NCBI GenBank assembly: GCA_044226485.1
Contig: JBGAGY010000002.1
Coordinates: 496,001 to 560,000 of the forward strand
DNA length: 64,000 nt
Source of the DNA: UBA6663 sp044226485
GTDB lineage: Bacteria > Chloroflexota > Anaerolineae > Anaerolineales > UBA6663
Direction of reading: 5' to 3'
A program made the translations under genes and the position numbers. This document shows, in pieces, positions 16,302 through 25,189 of this stretch (positions are counted from its first letter, which is position 1; every line of letters begins with the position of its first letter). Below the pieces are notes generated by a model. The model had not been told where the DNA came from and ran no database searches. It worked only from the letters and a program-made list of their open reading frames with translations.

Positions 16302-18833
16302 TCACTCCTGACGCAACGCTGCAGCGATGGGCTGCCGCAGCAGACGGCGCATCGGCTCGATCGCGGCCAGCACCGCTGCCAGCACGCTGACGACTACGGC
16401 CTGCGCGAAGACCCACGGATCCCAGAACAGCTCGAGCGTCCAGCCGAACGAGCGCAGGTTGATGACGTAGACCAGCACGACCGCCAGGATCGCGCCGGTC
16501 GGCAGCGCGAAAAGTCCGGCGGCCAGCCCCATCAACCCGGTTTCGAGCAGGCTCAGACGCCAGAGCTGGCCGTCGGTCAGGCCGAGCGCCCGCAAGGTTG
16601 CCAGCTCGCGGGCGCGCTCGAGCTGCAGCGCCATCAGGGCGCTGAGCACACCGATAAAGGCCACGACCACGGCCAGCAGCCGCAGCGCATCGGTGATCGC
16701 AAAGGTCCTGTCGAACACGGTCAGGGCCGAGTCGCGCAGCTCGCGGTTGATCGACACCTGCAGCGCTTCGCCCGCCAGAGCGCGCCGCACATCGGCGGCC
16801 AACGCTTCGAGCGACACACCGGGCTTCGCATAGACGGCCACGCCCGAGATGGCGCGATCGTCGAAGTAGCTTTCATACACCGCCCGGCTCATCAACACGC
16901 GACCCGACTCGGTGCCGTAGTCGTAGTAGACGGCCGCCACCGGAAAACCGTGCGAGCCGCGATCGGTCTGCAGGGTCACGCTGTCGCCGACCGACACGCC
17001 GTAGCGGTTGGCGAACGGCTCTGTCACCATCACAGACCCGTCTTGTAGAGCGCTCCACACGGCCTCGGGGGCGCCGGAGGCCGTGCGGTAGAGCGCGACC
17101 GAGCGCCGCTCCTGCGAGTCGGCGACGAGGATGTTCACGCGGCCGACGTCGCCCTCGACCTGCACCGTGCGGATCGTGGCGATCGAGGCGACATCCGGCA
17201 GGGCGCCTACTGCCTCGACCACACCATCGGGCAGCGCCGCCGAAGTCGAAGCCCCGCCGCCGACCGACGGCGTCGTGACGTACAGATCGGCCACAAGGGT
17301 CAGCTCGAGCCAGTTGATCAGCGTCGAGCGGAAGCTTGAGATCATGACGGCGACGCCGATCGTGACCGAAACGGCCACCATCAGCGCCGCGATGGCCACG
17401 CTCGTGCGCGAGATCGCTGACGTGACGGTGCGCGGCGCCAGCCGGCCGATCGCGCCGCCCGTGGCGGCCAGCGGGCGGGTGAGCACCCGCAGCAACAGCT
17501 GGGTCAGGGCCGGCACCATCAGCGCCAGCCCGATGACGATCACGAACATCGCGCCGAGGCTGACGAGCAGGGCCTTGATGGCCAGCAGGGCGATGGCGCC
17601 GATCGCCGTGAGCGCCACGCCGACCCAGGCGAGCGGCCCGATCAGGCGCGCGGCGCGCGTCTCGAAGGTGCTGCGCTGCGCCATGGTGATGGGTGGGACG
17701 GTAGCCGCTTCGTATGCCGGGCCGGCCGCGGCCAGCAGGCTCGCCAGCACGCCGGCGCCCAACCCCTTGAGCGCCGTCAGGGGCTCTAGCGTGGTGTCGC
17801 GCACGCTGACGACGAAGTACAGGTCGTTGATGGTCTGCGTCACCAACCGCACGGCGCCCTGGCCGAGCAGCCAGCCCAGCGCCACGCCTAGCATTCCGCC
17901 CGTCAGCGCGACGAGCAGAGCCTCGAGCAGGATCATGCTCGCCATCTGCGGCTCGGTCACGCCGAGCTGGCGCAGGATGCCCAGCACCTGCCGGCGCTGC
18001 ACGACGCTGAACATGATCGTGTTGTAGATCAAGAACATGCCGACCACGAGCGCCAACAGGCTCAGCGCTGTCAGGTTCAGTTGAAACGCCGCCGTCAGTT
18101 CCTGCGTGGACTCGCGCTGCGTCGAGGCCGAGACGAGCCGCACGCCGGCCGGCAGTCGCTCAGCCAGAGATGTCGCCTCAGCATCGGTGAGGATCAGGTC
18201 GATGCGTGTCAGTCGATCGCCCAGCCCGAGCAGGGCTTGAGCCTGCCCGACGTCCATCAGAGCGAGATCGTCGTAGGCACTCGAGGATTCGCCGTCGCCC
18301 GGTCGCAGGATACCCACGATCGCCAGCGTGGCCTCGCCGGTCGGCAGCGTGAGGGTCAGCGAGTCGCCGGGCTCGAGACCGCCCTGCGCGGCAAGGCCTG
18401 GCCCGATCAAGGCGCCATTCGGCGTTGTGTAGAAGGCGCCAAGGTCGCTGCGCGTCGCGGAGCCGCCAAGCGTGTCGCGGAAGGCCGTCTCTGATGACGG
18501 ATCGATCCCGAGGAGGCGCACCGGCTGCTCCTCGAGCCCCGGGGCGATGCCGACGCCCTCGACCACGGGCGCCGAGGTTCGGATGTTCCAATCCACGCGC
18601 ACCTGCCGGAAGAGCTCTTGCGGGATGCCGGCGCTGCTGCCGACGATCTGGTGCGTGGTCCGTCCGGTGACGGCCTCGGTGCTCAGTTCGAAGGCGCGGC
18701 TCGCGCTGGCGTTGGCCAGGTCGATCGCGATGACCACGGCCACGCCCAGGGCGACGCCGACGATCATCAGCGCGCTCTGCCAGGGACGGCGGAGGAAGTC
18801 GCGGAGCGCAGTCAGGATCAGAGGACGAGGCAT
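16302..18833 (-). CDS. FtsX-family ABC transporter permease
   Basis: An inner-membrane permease of 843 residues with one N-terminal helix (ALMIVGVALGVAVVIAIDLA), a large extracytoplasmic domain, a first FtsX four-helix block (about 260-480), a second extracytoplasmic domain and a second FtsX block at the C-terminus (MALQLERARELATLRALGLT, then two further helices). This 2 x FtsX layout is that of LolCE- or AttFG-like lipoprotein or lipid extraction pumps. It starts 4 bp after the stop of the ATPase gene, so the two form one transporter. The AttH-like gene follows 99 bp downstream. Confidence 0.92.
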   Translation of the reverse strand: MPRPLILTALRDFLRRPWQSALMIVGVALGVAVVIAIDLANASASRAFELSTEAVTGRTTHQIVGSSAGIPQELFRQVRVDWNIRTSAPVVEGVGIAPGLEEQPVRLLGIDPSSETAFRDTLGGSATRSDLGAFYTTPNGALIGPGLAAQGGLEPGDSLTLTLPTGEATLAIVGILRPGDGESSSAYDDLALMDVGQAQALLGLGDRLTRIDLILTDAEATSLAERLPAGVRLVSASTQRESTQELTAAFQLNLTALSLLALVVGMFLIYNTIMFSVVQRRQVLGILRQLGVTEPQMASMILLEALLVALTGGMLGVALGWLLGQGAVRLVTQTINDLYFVVSVRDTTLEPLTALKGLGAGVLASLLAAAGPAYEAATVPPITMAQRSTFETRAARLIGPLAWVGVALTAIGAIALLAIKALLVSLGAMFVIVIGLALMVPALTQLLLRVLTRPLAATGGAIGRLAPRTVTSAISRTSVAIAALMVAVSVTIGVAVMISSFRSTLINWLELTLVADLYVTTPSVGGGASTSAALPDGVVEAVGALPDVASIATIRTVQVEGDVGRVNILVADSQERRSVALYRTASGAPEAVWSALQDGSVMVTEPFANRYGVSVGDSVTLQTDRGSHGFPVAAVYYDYGTESGRVLMSRAVYESYFDDRAISGVAVYAKPGVSLEALAADVRRALAGEALQVSINRELRDSALTVFDRTFAITDALRLLAVVVAFIGVLSALMALQLERARELATLRALGLTDGQLWRLSLLETGLMGLAAGLFALPTGAILAVVLVYVINLRSFGWTLELFWDPWVFAQAVVVSVLAAVLAAIEPMRRLLRQPIAAALRQE

Positions 18834-18837
18834 CGCT

Positions 18838-19608
18838 TTAGTCAGGCAGCCGGGTCGTCAGATCGTTGGGTCGTCGGCTGGTCTTCGGGTCGGCTGGTCC
18901 CTCCTCGGTCTTCCTTCGATCCTCCTCCGAGCCCTCAATCACAAGTCGCTTCTCGCGGATCGTGACGACGCTGTCGGCCAGGGCCGCGATCTGATGGCTG
19001 TGAGTGACCATGATCAGGGCGCGTCCGGCGCGGCGCGTGGTCTCGTCGAGCAGGGCCATCACCTCGGCCCCCGTGCGCTCGTCGAGGTTGCCGGTCGGCT
19101 CGTCGGCGAGGATGAGCGCGGGGTTGCGCAGGAGCGCTCGAGCGATGGCCACACGTTGCTGCTCGCCGCCCGAGAGGCGATCGGGCATCGCGTCGGCGCG
19201 GTTGGCCAGCCCGACTCGTTCGAGCAGGTCGAGCGCCGGGCGGCGCACCACGTCGGCGCGTTGGCCGGCCAGCTCGGCTGGCAGGATCACGTTCTCGAGG
19301 ACATTGAGCGTCGGGATCAGATTGAAGAACTGGAAGATGAAGCCGAGGCTGTCGCGCCGGAACAGCGTGCGTTCACGGGCCGATAGAGCCGTGACGTTGG
19401 TGTCGCCGATCCAGACATCGCCGCGATCCGGCGTGTCGATGCAGGCGATCAGGTTGAGCAGCGTGGTCTTGCCGCTGCCGCTGCGCCCACGGATCGCCGT
19501 GAAGGCGCCGGATGGAAATGCGAAGGTGCAATCGCGCAGGATCTCGCGTTTTTGCGCGCCTTCGGCGTAGGTCTTGTCGACGTGTTCAAGGCGGACGATC
19601 GGGTTCAT
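18838..19608 (-). CDS. ABC transporter ATPase (LolD/MacB type)
   Basis: The cytosolic nucleotide-binding subunit, 256 residues, paired with the FtsX permease. Walker A is GRSGSGKTT, the signature is LSGGEQQRVAIARALL, and Walker B is ALILADEPTGNLD. The D-loop and H-loop (MVTHSHQIAALAD) are present. The normal domain ends near residue 226. The remaining tail of about 30 residues (ending RPNDLTTRLPD) is encoded by an octamer array at 18841-18905 that has apparently replaced or extended the original end of the gene. Confidence 0.93.
   Translation of the reverse strand: MNPIVRLEHVDKTYAEGAQKREILRDCTFAFPSGAFTAIRGRSGSGKTTLLNLIACIDTPDRGDVWIGDTNVTALSARERTLFRRDSLGFIFQFFNLIPTLNVLENVILPAELAGQRADVVRRPALDLLERVGLANRADAMPDRLSGGEQQRVAIARALLRNPALILADEPTGNLDERTGAEVMALLDETTRRAGRALIMVTHSHQIAALADSVVTIREKRLVIEGSEEDRRKTEEGPADPKTSRRPNDLTTRLPD
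18841..18905. repeat. Octamer-type array inside the 3' end of the ATPase gene
   Basis: The + strand has repeated GTCGTC, GGCTGGTC and related words, including the same 14-mer as at 14098. It begins next to the ATPase TAA (18838-18840) and codes for the last 20 or so residues. No clear inverted partner was found nearby. Confidence 0.6.
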
Positions 19609-19716
19609 GCGAAGAGGTTCCAGGCTGACAACCGCGGGATTGTATCACCCGGCCTCTCGGGAGAGATGAGTTGTCGATGAAGGCGGACCGGCTTGGTCGC
19701 TGGCTCGTCCCCACAA

Positions 19717-19755
19717 ACATAAAGGCCCATCAGTAGCGTTGATGGGCCTTTATGT
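19717..19755. terminator. Terminator hairpin after the FecR-like gene
   Basis: A 16-bp perfect stem (19717-19732 with 19740-19755) with a 7-nt loop lies 22 bp past the stop of the minus-strand FecR-like gene and separates it from the ABC operon. The T-rich run is short (TTTATGTTTG on the minus strand). Confidence 0.75.
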
Positions 19756-19777
19756 ATCGCCTCAGGTTCGTGGGTCG

Positions 19778-20797
19778 TCAGGGCGGACTCGTCGGCGGCA
19801 CAGGTGTGTCCGTCGGCACCGGCGTGTCTGGTGGAATCGGCGTGTTCGTGATCACGAGCAGCGTCGCCGTCGGCCCCTGTGTGGGGGGCACCACAGCCGT
19901 CGGCGGCTCGCCACCGCCGCCACCGCTTGGCGTGGGCGTGCGCGTCGGGGGCACCGGCGAGGCGCTGACCTCGATGACCGGCGGGATCGTCGGCGGGCGG
20001 CGGGTCGGGAACGGCGTCGGCCGCGGCGTCGACGTGTTGGTGGGCGTCGGCGTCACAGTCGACGTGTTGGTCGGCGTGTTGGTCGGGATCGTGGCCGTCG
20101 GGCTGGGCGTCATCGTCGACGTCGAAGTGTTCGTCGGCATCGCGGTCAGCGTGGCGATGATTCCGGCGCTGCCCGGGTTGTCGGCCATGAACTGCTGCAG
20201 GTCGAGTTCGGTGAGCCGCGATCGGTTGAACACTCCGCCCAGATTGCTGACGTCGAGCACCTCAAGGTTCTCGAGCCTGAGCTCGAAATTGGCGCCTTTC
20301 ACATCGCAGGGCCCGGCGTAGCAGCGCAGGCTGAGGATGTCGTCGCCCATGTCGTCGGCTGCCGCGCCCGTGTAGTACGTGACGTCGGCGAAGCCGTTGA
20401 GCCAGATGTGCGCGATCGGCGTGCGCAGATTGGTGCGCAGCCCGAAGAGGCTCAACAACAGGTGGCCCTGCGTCAGGTTCAGACGAATGCTCTCGTCGAC
20501 GTCGGGCTTGAGCAGCTCGATGCTTGTGTTGGAGGTGAGACGCAGAAGCGCGCGATTTCCGAAGGCCACCCGTGCCAACGAACTCGTGCCGGTCGAGATC
20601 TGGCTGCCCAACGGCAACGCGAGATCTTCAGCGCCGGCTTGAGACTGTTCCGTTGATGAATCCTGAACCAGGACGGTGTTGATCACGTCCTTCAGCACGG
20701 CAGGCCCGGCGATTTCGGCGCCGCGGTTGCACGCTGCGACGATCACGCTGACGGTCGCCAGCATGGTGAGCCAACGATATCCTCTCGAAGCCTTCAT
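19778..20797 (-). CDS. FecR-like lipoprotein with Thr/Pro-rich tail
   Basis: An extracytoplasmic lipoprotein of 339 residues. The signal peptide ends at lipobox VAAC. A FecR-like beta domain follows (about 50-150), with GSQISTGTSSLARVAFGNRA and LNLTQGHLLLSLF. From about residue 215 to the end the protein is low-complexity Thr/Pro (PTNTPTNTSTVTPTPTNTST and similar), a flexible stalk commonly seen in Chloroflexota surface proteins. The lipidated end is N-terminal, so the Thr/Pro tail is free and may contact the cell wall or be glycosylated. No sigma factor gene is nearby, so classic FecR signalling is not supported. Confidence 0.8.
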   Translation of the reverse strand: MKASRGYRWLTMLATVSVIVAACNRGAEIAGPAVLKDVINTVLVQDSSTEQSQAGAEDLALPLGSQISTGTSSLARVAFGNRALLRLTSNTSIELLKPDVDESIRLNLTQGHLLLSLFGLRTNLRTPIAHIWLNGFADVTYYTGAAADDMGDDILSLRCYAGPCDVKGANFELRLENLEVLDVSNLGGVFNRSRLTELDLQQFMADNPGSAGIIATLTAMPTNTSTSTMTPSPTATIPTNTPTNTSTVTPTPTNTSTPRPTPFPTRRPPTIPPVIEVSASPVPPTRTPTPSGGGGGEPPTAVVPPTQGPTATLLVITNTPIPPDTPVPTDTPVPPTSPP

Positions 20798-21043
20798 GTG
20801 CGGAAGATCATATCAGAAAGGAACTGACGTTCGTGGATCCAGCAGACATCATTACACGGATATTGACTTGCCAGCTTTCAGGCTATCGGTGGCAGCCATT
20901 CAGGAACCTGTGAGTGAATCGGCCGGATTCACGTGATGATGCCCCGGATCACGGTCTTCTGAAATAGGACTTATGTGTGACTGACGCTCGGGTTTCCGCC
21001 ACTGTTGACTGGGGGGAATTACCCTTGAAAGACGACGAAAAGC
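20798..21043. other. Intergenic region without a recognised gene
   Basis: No convincing gene, tRNA or array is visible here. At its left end, on the minus strand, TGATATGAT (20807-20815) looks like an extended -10 element. It would place a start site within a few bases of the FecR-like ATG, which also lacks a Shine-Dalgarno site; a leaderless transcript is possible but weakly supported. Confidence 0.4.
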
Positions 21044-21071
21044 ACGGGCCCGGACGATCGTCCGGGCCCGT
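21044..21071 (-). terminator. Rho-independent terminator of the aminotransferase gene
   Basis: A perfect 28-nt palindrome (14-bp arms, centre GATC) lies 41 bp past the minus-strand stop at 21112. On that strand it is followed by GCTTTTCG. Confidence 0.8.
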
Positions 21072-21111
21072 TGCCGTTTTAACCGAATGGACGGTGGGTT
21101 GGGAGCGGAGG

Positions 21112-22458
21112 CTAGGCAGCCCAGCGCGTCTTGCACTGTTTGATGGCATCGTTGAACCGATCGAGCGTGTTGTCGATGTCGGCGATGGTATGGGCCGACG
21201 ACACGAAGAACGGCTCTCGCGCATCCGGCTCGACGTCGATGCCGCGTTCGCGCAACGCATAGGCCATGTCGGTGTACATCTGGAAGTTTCCGTTCATGAC
21301 GTCGCGGAACTCGCGAGCCTTGGGCGTGCGCGGATTGAAGATGATGCCGAACATCGACGGCAGACCGCTCATCTCGTGACCGATGCCTTGCTCGGTGAGG
21401 ATGTCGTGCATGCCGTCCTTGAGACGCTGGCCGCGGTCGCGGATGACGTCGAGCGCGTGGTCTTGCTCGATCGCGTCGAGGACGCCCATGGCCGCGGCGC
21501 AGCCGAGCGCGTGGCCGCAGTACGTACCACCCTGTACGACCTGGGCCATGGCGATCGTGTCCATGACTTCGCCTCGTCCGCCCACTGCCGCGATCGGGTA
21601 ACCGTTGCCGAGCGCCTTGGCGAAGGTGGTCAGATCCGCCTTGACACCGAAGAGTTCGCCGGCGCCACCGGGCGCCACGCGGAAGCCCGTCTTGACCTCA
21701 TCGAAAATCAACAGGATCCCGGCCTGGTCGCACAGCTTGCGCAGGTGCTCGAGGTAGCCGGGCTCCGGCATCAGACAGACAGCGTTGCCCATGACGGGCT
21801 CGACGAGCAGGGCCGCGATCTCATGGCCCTTGTCTTTGACGAGGCGCTCGACATGTTCGAACGCGTTGTAGCGCGTGATATAGATCAGTTCGCGCGCCAT
21901 CGTCGGGATGCCCGACGACTGAGGCACCGGGATCGGGCTGCGCGGCGAGCCGCCGCCGTTGTGCGGCATGTTGGCGGTCGAGAACAGGGCGTAGTCGTGG
22001 TTGCCGTGGTAGGCGCCCTCGAACTTCACGATCTTCTCGCGGTTGGTGTAGGCGCGCGCGATGCGCACGGCGTGCATCGTGGCTTCGGTGCCCGAGTTGG
22101 CGTAGCGGATCTTCTCCACCGCCGGGTGCATGGCGACGATGCGTTCGGCGACGTCGATCTCGAGCGGGTGGGTGTGAGCGTAAAGGTTGCCGTGGCCGAG
22201 TTGCTCGGTGATACGCGCACGCACGCCCGGGTGGTTGTGGCCGAGGATGACTGGGCCGTACGCCAGACGGTAGTCCAGGTACTGCCGATCATCCATATCC
22301 CAGACATACGGGCCGTCGCCACGCTTGATCACAAGCGTGGTGTCGCCCGAATAGCGGAAGTTTGAAGTGACGCCCAGGGGCAGCACGCGCTTGGCACGTT
22401 CGAAGGCCGCGCGCGTACGATTGGTTGAGTGTGGGCTTTGGCTTGTTGAAAGGGTCAT
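21112..22458 (-). CDS. Class III PLP aminotransferase (glutamate-1-semialdehyde aminomutase-like)
   Basis: A PLP enzyme of 448 residues. Fold landmarks are YANSGTEATMHAVRIARAYT, FEGAYHGNHDYAL, LIFDEVKTGFR with the cofactor Asp, and TTFAKALGNGYPIAAVGG with the PLP lysine. It is closest in style to glutamate-1-semialdehyde 2,1-aminomutases. However, the HemL segments around CYHGHAD and GGGLPVGA differ here, and no other tetrapyrrole gene is nearby, so a related aminotransferase on another substrate is equally likely. ATG 22458 has AGGAGA upstream; the longer reading from 22542 passes through repeat-like sequence. Confidence 0.85.
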   Translation of the reverse strand: MTLSTSQSPHSTNRTRAAFERAKRVLPLGVTSNFRYSGDTTLVIKRGDGPYVWDMDDRQYLDYRLAYGPVILGHNHPGVRARITEQLGHGNLYAHTHPLEIDVAERIVAMHPAVEKIRYANSGTEATMHAVRIARAYTNREKIVKFEGAYHGNHDYALFSTANMPHNGGGSPRSPIPVPQSSGIPTMARELIYITRYNAFEHVERLVKDKGHEIAALLVEPVMGNAVCLMPEPGYLEHLRKLCDQAGILLIFDEVKTGFRVAPGGAGELFGVKADLTTFAKALGNGYPIAAVGGRGEVMDTIAMAQVVQGGTYCGHALGCAAAMGVLDAIEQDHALDVIRDRGQRLKDGMHDILTEQGIGHEMSGLPSMFGIIFNPRTPKAREFRDVMNGNFQMYTDMAYALRERGIDVEPDAREPFFVSSAHTIADIDNTLDRFNDAIKQCKTRWAA

Positions 22459-22674
22459 GTCGAGTCTCCTGTCGAGTCGGCGAGTCAGGCTGCTTGTCGA
22501 GTGGCGGCGTCTGGCCGCTTGTGGAGGCTCGGCGTGAGTCAATATTCTGCTGTCACACTGGCTGTGTGGGCAAATGCAAAGTGGGAGAGGGGATAGCCGG
22601 GCAGGGCTACCATGGAGGAATTATACGGCTGTGGGTCGACTTTTCGTCCCGGCTTTTTGTACTGCGAACAAAAG

Positions 22675-22708
22675 ACAAAGACCGTGACATTTGCGCCACG
22701 GTCTTTGT
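22675..22708 (-). terminator. Terminator of the DEAD-box helicase gene
   Basis: A 12-bp perfect stem (22675-22686 with 22697-22708) with a 10-nt loop lies 18 bp past the helicase stop and is followed on the minus strand by CTTTTGTTC. Confidence 0.8.
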
Positions 22709-22725
22709 GAAAGGTTTCTCGAAGG

Positions 22726-24228
22726 TTAGCGTCGACGCCCAGTATTGCGCCGTCGTCCGCCCCCACCGCCACCGCTGCTCTGTCGGCGGCCTCCGCCGCG
22801 CGAACCTTCGTGCGGCGGTGCAGCGGCCTCGCCATCAGGATGAGGCACAGGGGCATGCAACAGGCGCTGATACTCTTCGTCGAGCAGCATCGTCAGCAAA
22901 GCCTGCCCGGTTTCGCTGTCGGCGAAGGTGCGCATCAGCGGTTCGAAACGTCGGCTGCGCTCGGCCTGCAGGTTGTCGCGATCGCGCAGACGCTGCTCGA
23001 GCAGCGCGGTCAGGCGCTCGGCGACCACGGCCTGCACGTCTTCATCCGTCGGCAGCGCGCGCTCCTCGATGTCGATGCTGTAGCGCTTGGCGATGCGATC
23101 GAGGTCGCGCTTCTCGACGATGCCCACGAGTGAGACCGCGACGCCCGCCGCTCCCGCGCGCCCGGTTCGTCCCGCGCGATGGATATAGGCCTCGAGATCT
23201 TCCGGTGGCTCGTACTGGATGACGTGAGAGAGCTCGGGGATGTCGAGGCCGCGGGCCGCGATGTCGGTGGCCACGAGGAAGCGCAGCCGCCCCTGGCGCA
23301 CGCGAGTCAGCACGCGTTCACGCTCGGCCTGCGAGAGATCGGCGCTCAGCTCGTCAGCATCGTATCCGAAGCGCTGCAGCACGGTGGCCACGTAATGCAC
23401 GCGGTCCTTGGTGTTGCAGAAAATGATGGCCGAGGCCGGGTTCTCGATTTCGATGACGCGCACCAGCACCCGATCCTTCTGGACACCGGGGATGATGTAG
23501 CTGACGTGCTCGGTGGTCGTCACATGCACGTGGTCGCGGCTGAGGCTGATGAACTCGGGCTTGTGCAGGAACTCGTTGGCCACGAGCACCACATGCGGCG
23601 GGAACGTGGCCGAGAACATCCAGGTGGAGATCTCGCGTTCGGGCAGCATGCGCTGGACGCGTTTCATGTCCGGATAGAAGCCCATCGAAAGCATGCGGTC
23701 GGCTTCATCGAAGATCAGCACCTGCAGGTCGCGCAGCGACAGCGTGCGGCGCAGCAGGTGGTCGAGGACGCGGCCCGGAGTGCCGATGACGATCTGGGCG
23801 CCGTTCTCGAGCGCGTCGATCTGCGGCCCATAGCCGACGCCGCCATACAGCGTCACCGACCGAAGACCGGCGCCCGCGCACAACACCTCGGCATCATGCG
23901 AGACCTGGAGCGCCAGTTCGCGCGTCGGCACAAGGATCAGGACCTGCGCGGCGGCCAGGCCCGGTTTCAGCCGTTCGAGCAAAGGCAACAGGAAGGCGCC
24001 GGTTTTTCCGCTGCCCGTGCGAGCCTGCGCCATGACATCGCGGCCGGCGAGAAGGTAAGGGATCACTCGGGCCTGTACCGGCATGAGATCCGGCCAGCCG
24101 GCGCGCGTGCAGGCCGCGCGCATCGCGTCGCTCAACTGATCAAAGGTGATATCGGCGATGTCGGGCGGGGTCTCGGCGGCTGATTCGGGTTCGGGCTCGA
24201 CGGATGGGACAGGTTCAGGGGTCGACAA
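22726..24228 (-). CDS. DEAD-box ATP-dependent RNA helicase
   Basis: An RNA-remodelling helicase of 500 residues for ribosome assembly or mRNA turnover. The motifs are in order: Q-motif area (ITFDQLSDAMRAA), motif I ARTGSGKT, Ia PTRELALQ, Ib TPGRVLDHL, II DEADRML, III SAT, IV IIFCNTK, V ATDIAARGLD and VI HRAGRTGRAG. The C-terminus is a Gly/Arg-rich basic tail that probably binds RNA. The start is TTG 24228; an ATG further in would cut the acidic N-terminal extension. A gene of this type standing alone is common. Confidence 0.94.
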   Translation of the reverse strand: MSTPEPVPSVEPEPESAAETPPDIADITFDQLSDAMRAACTRAGWPDLMPVQARVIPYLLAGRDVMAQARTGSGKTGAFLLPLLERLKPGLAAAQVLILVPTRELALQVSHDAEVLCAGAGLRSVTLYGGVGYGPQIDALENGAQIVIGTPGRVLDHLLRRTLSLRDLQVLIFDEADRMLSMGFYPDMKRVQRMLPEREISTWMFSATFPPHVVLVANEFLHKPEFISLSRDHVHVTTTEHVSYIIPGVQKDRVLVRVIEIENPASAIIFCNTKDRVHYVATVLQRFGYDADELSADLSQAERERVLTRVRQGRLRFLVATDIAARGLDIPELSHVIQYEPPEDLEAYIHRAGRTGRAGAAGVAVSLVGIVEKRDLDRIAKRYSIDIEERALPTDEDVQAVVAERLTALLEQRLRDRDNLQAERSRRFEPLMRTFADSETGQALLTMLLDEEYQRLLHAPVPHPDGEAAAPPHEGSRGGGRRQSSGGGGGGRRRNTGRRR

Positions 24229-24554
24229 GGGTGTGACTCTCGCGTTTCTGCGTACGTTAACGGCTGTTCACCGCCCCGCTATTCTACTGGCTTTCGCCCC
24301 CGGTTGCTGGCGCTGGGTCGATGACCCGTTTGACAGGGGTGGTATCGCTCAGGTTGTTCTCCGCCCCCTCTCACCCAACCTGAACCCGATGCACACCCTA
24401 CCCAGGCGCACTGTATGAGGCTGCGAACCGATCCGCCAAAAACATGGTTTCGCAAGTGCGACGGCTGAATCGCCGAAGGCATTTCTTCACTCGCCTTACC
24501 AACCGCCGTTGCTTCGTGTGCTCTATGTTTGCCTCCAAAACCGAGCGCCGCCTG
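24229..24554. other. Intergenic region
   Basis: No gene recognised. An 8-bp inverted repeat (TCAGGTTG at 24349-24356, CAACCTGA at 24376-24383) with a 19-nt loop is the only structure noted. The region ends at the presumed start of a decayed membrane-protein gene. Confidence 0.4.
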
Positions 24555-25189
24555 ATGACCGCGCGAGCGAAGCTTTCGTTCAGGTGGTGGGCGACGTGTC
24601 TGACGCTTGTGGCGCTGTTCTGGTTGGCCTGGCTCTACGACATTGGCCGATATTCCTATACCAGCGATGAAGCGGCCATGGCCTTGATAGCCGACAGCCG
24701 AGATGCGGGTCTCCCCAAACTCAACATCGGTGAGCCCCACGGGCTGGTGTACCTGGTCTTTTCGCCTCCCGCCCGAGGAGACGATCGCGCGGGCCGTGGC
24801 CCGCCGCTCAAGGGCCGCGGCCGGAAGTCGATACAGGCCCTGGCCGAGCCCACGGACGCAACGCCAAATTGTTCGTGCATCTCGTCGATTCGACTGGAGC
24901 GATCATCGGCCAGAGTGACGGCGTGCCGATCAACTGGACAAGGCCCCTATCGAGTTGGACGCAGTGCGAAGTCCTGTTGGATGTGCACGTCCTCGACCTC
25001 GCCCCCGACGCTGATCTGTGCGGGGCTTCATGGTGCGTAGGCCTTTACGATGCCGACACACTCGATCGGTTGGTCGCCGTCGCCCCTGACGGCAACGCTT
25101 ACCCTCAGGCGGCTGTGACGATGCCATTGAGCATCGTCCTTGGTCCCGAAGACCCTGTGGATCAGGCCACGCCTAAGGACCCGCTCTGA
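24555..25189 (+). pseudogene. Decayed remnant of a GT-C-type membrane glycosyltransferase
   Basis: Three reading frames each carry part of what looks like one protein. From 24555 there is a membrane helix and YSYTSDEAAMALIADS, like the first helix and DE motif of mannosyltransferase-type GT-C enzymes. Around 24703-24870 the most protein-like frame changes at least twice. From 24869 to 25189 the frame reads LFVHLVDSTGAIIGQSDGVP and CVGLYDADTLDRL, the same C-terminal module as in the intact GT-C gene at 55081-57504 (VFMHVRDSQDGIVAQADGQP, VVGLYDPAG). The large middle part is absent, so this is a deleted and frameshifted gene. It overlaps the SDR gene end by 17 bp. Confidence 0.55.

Noticed and set aside
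19778..20797. FecR anti-sigma system
   Set aside because: Only a FecR-like beta domain in a lipoprotein; no FecI-type sigma factor or TonB receptor is present.
21112..22458. Assignment as hemL
   Set aside because: Key HemL segments differ and no tetrapyrrole genes are near, so only the broader family is given.
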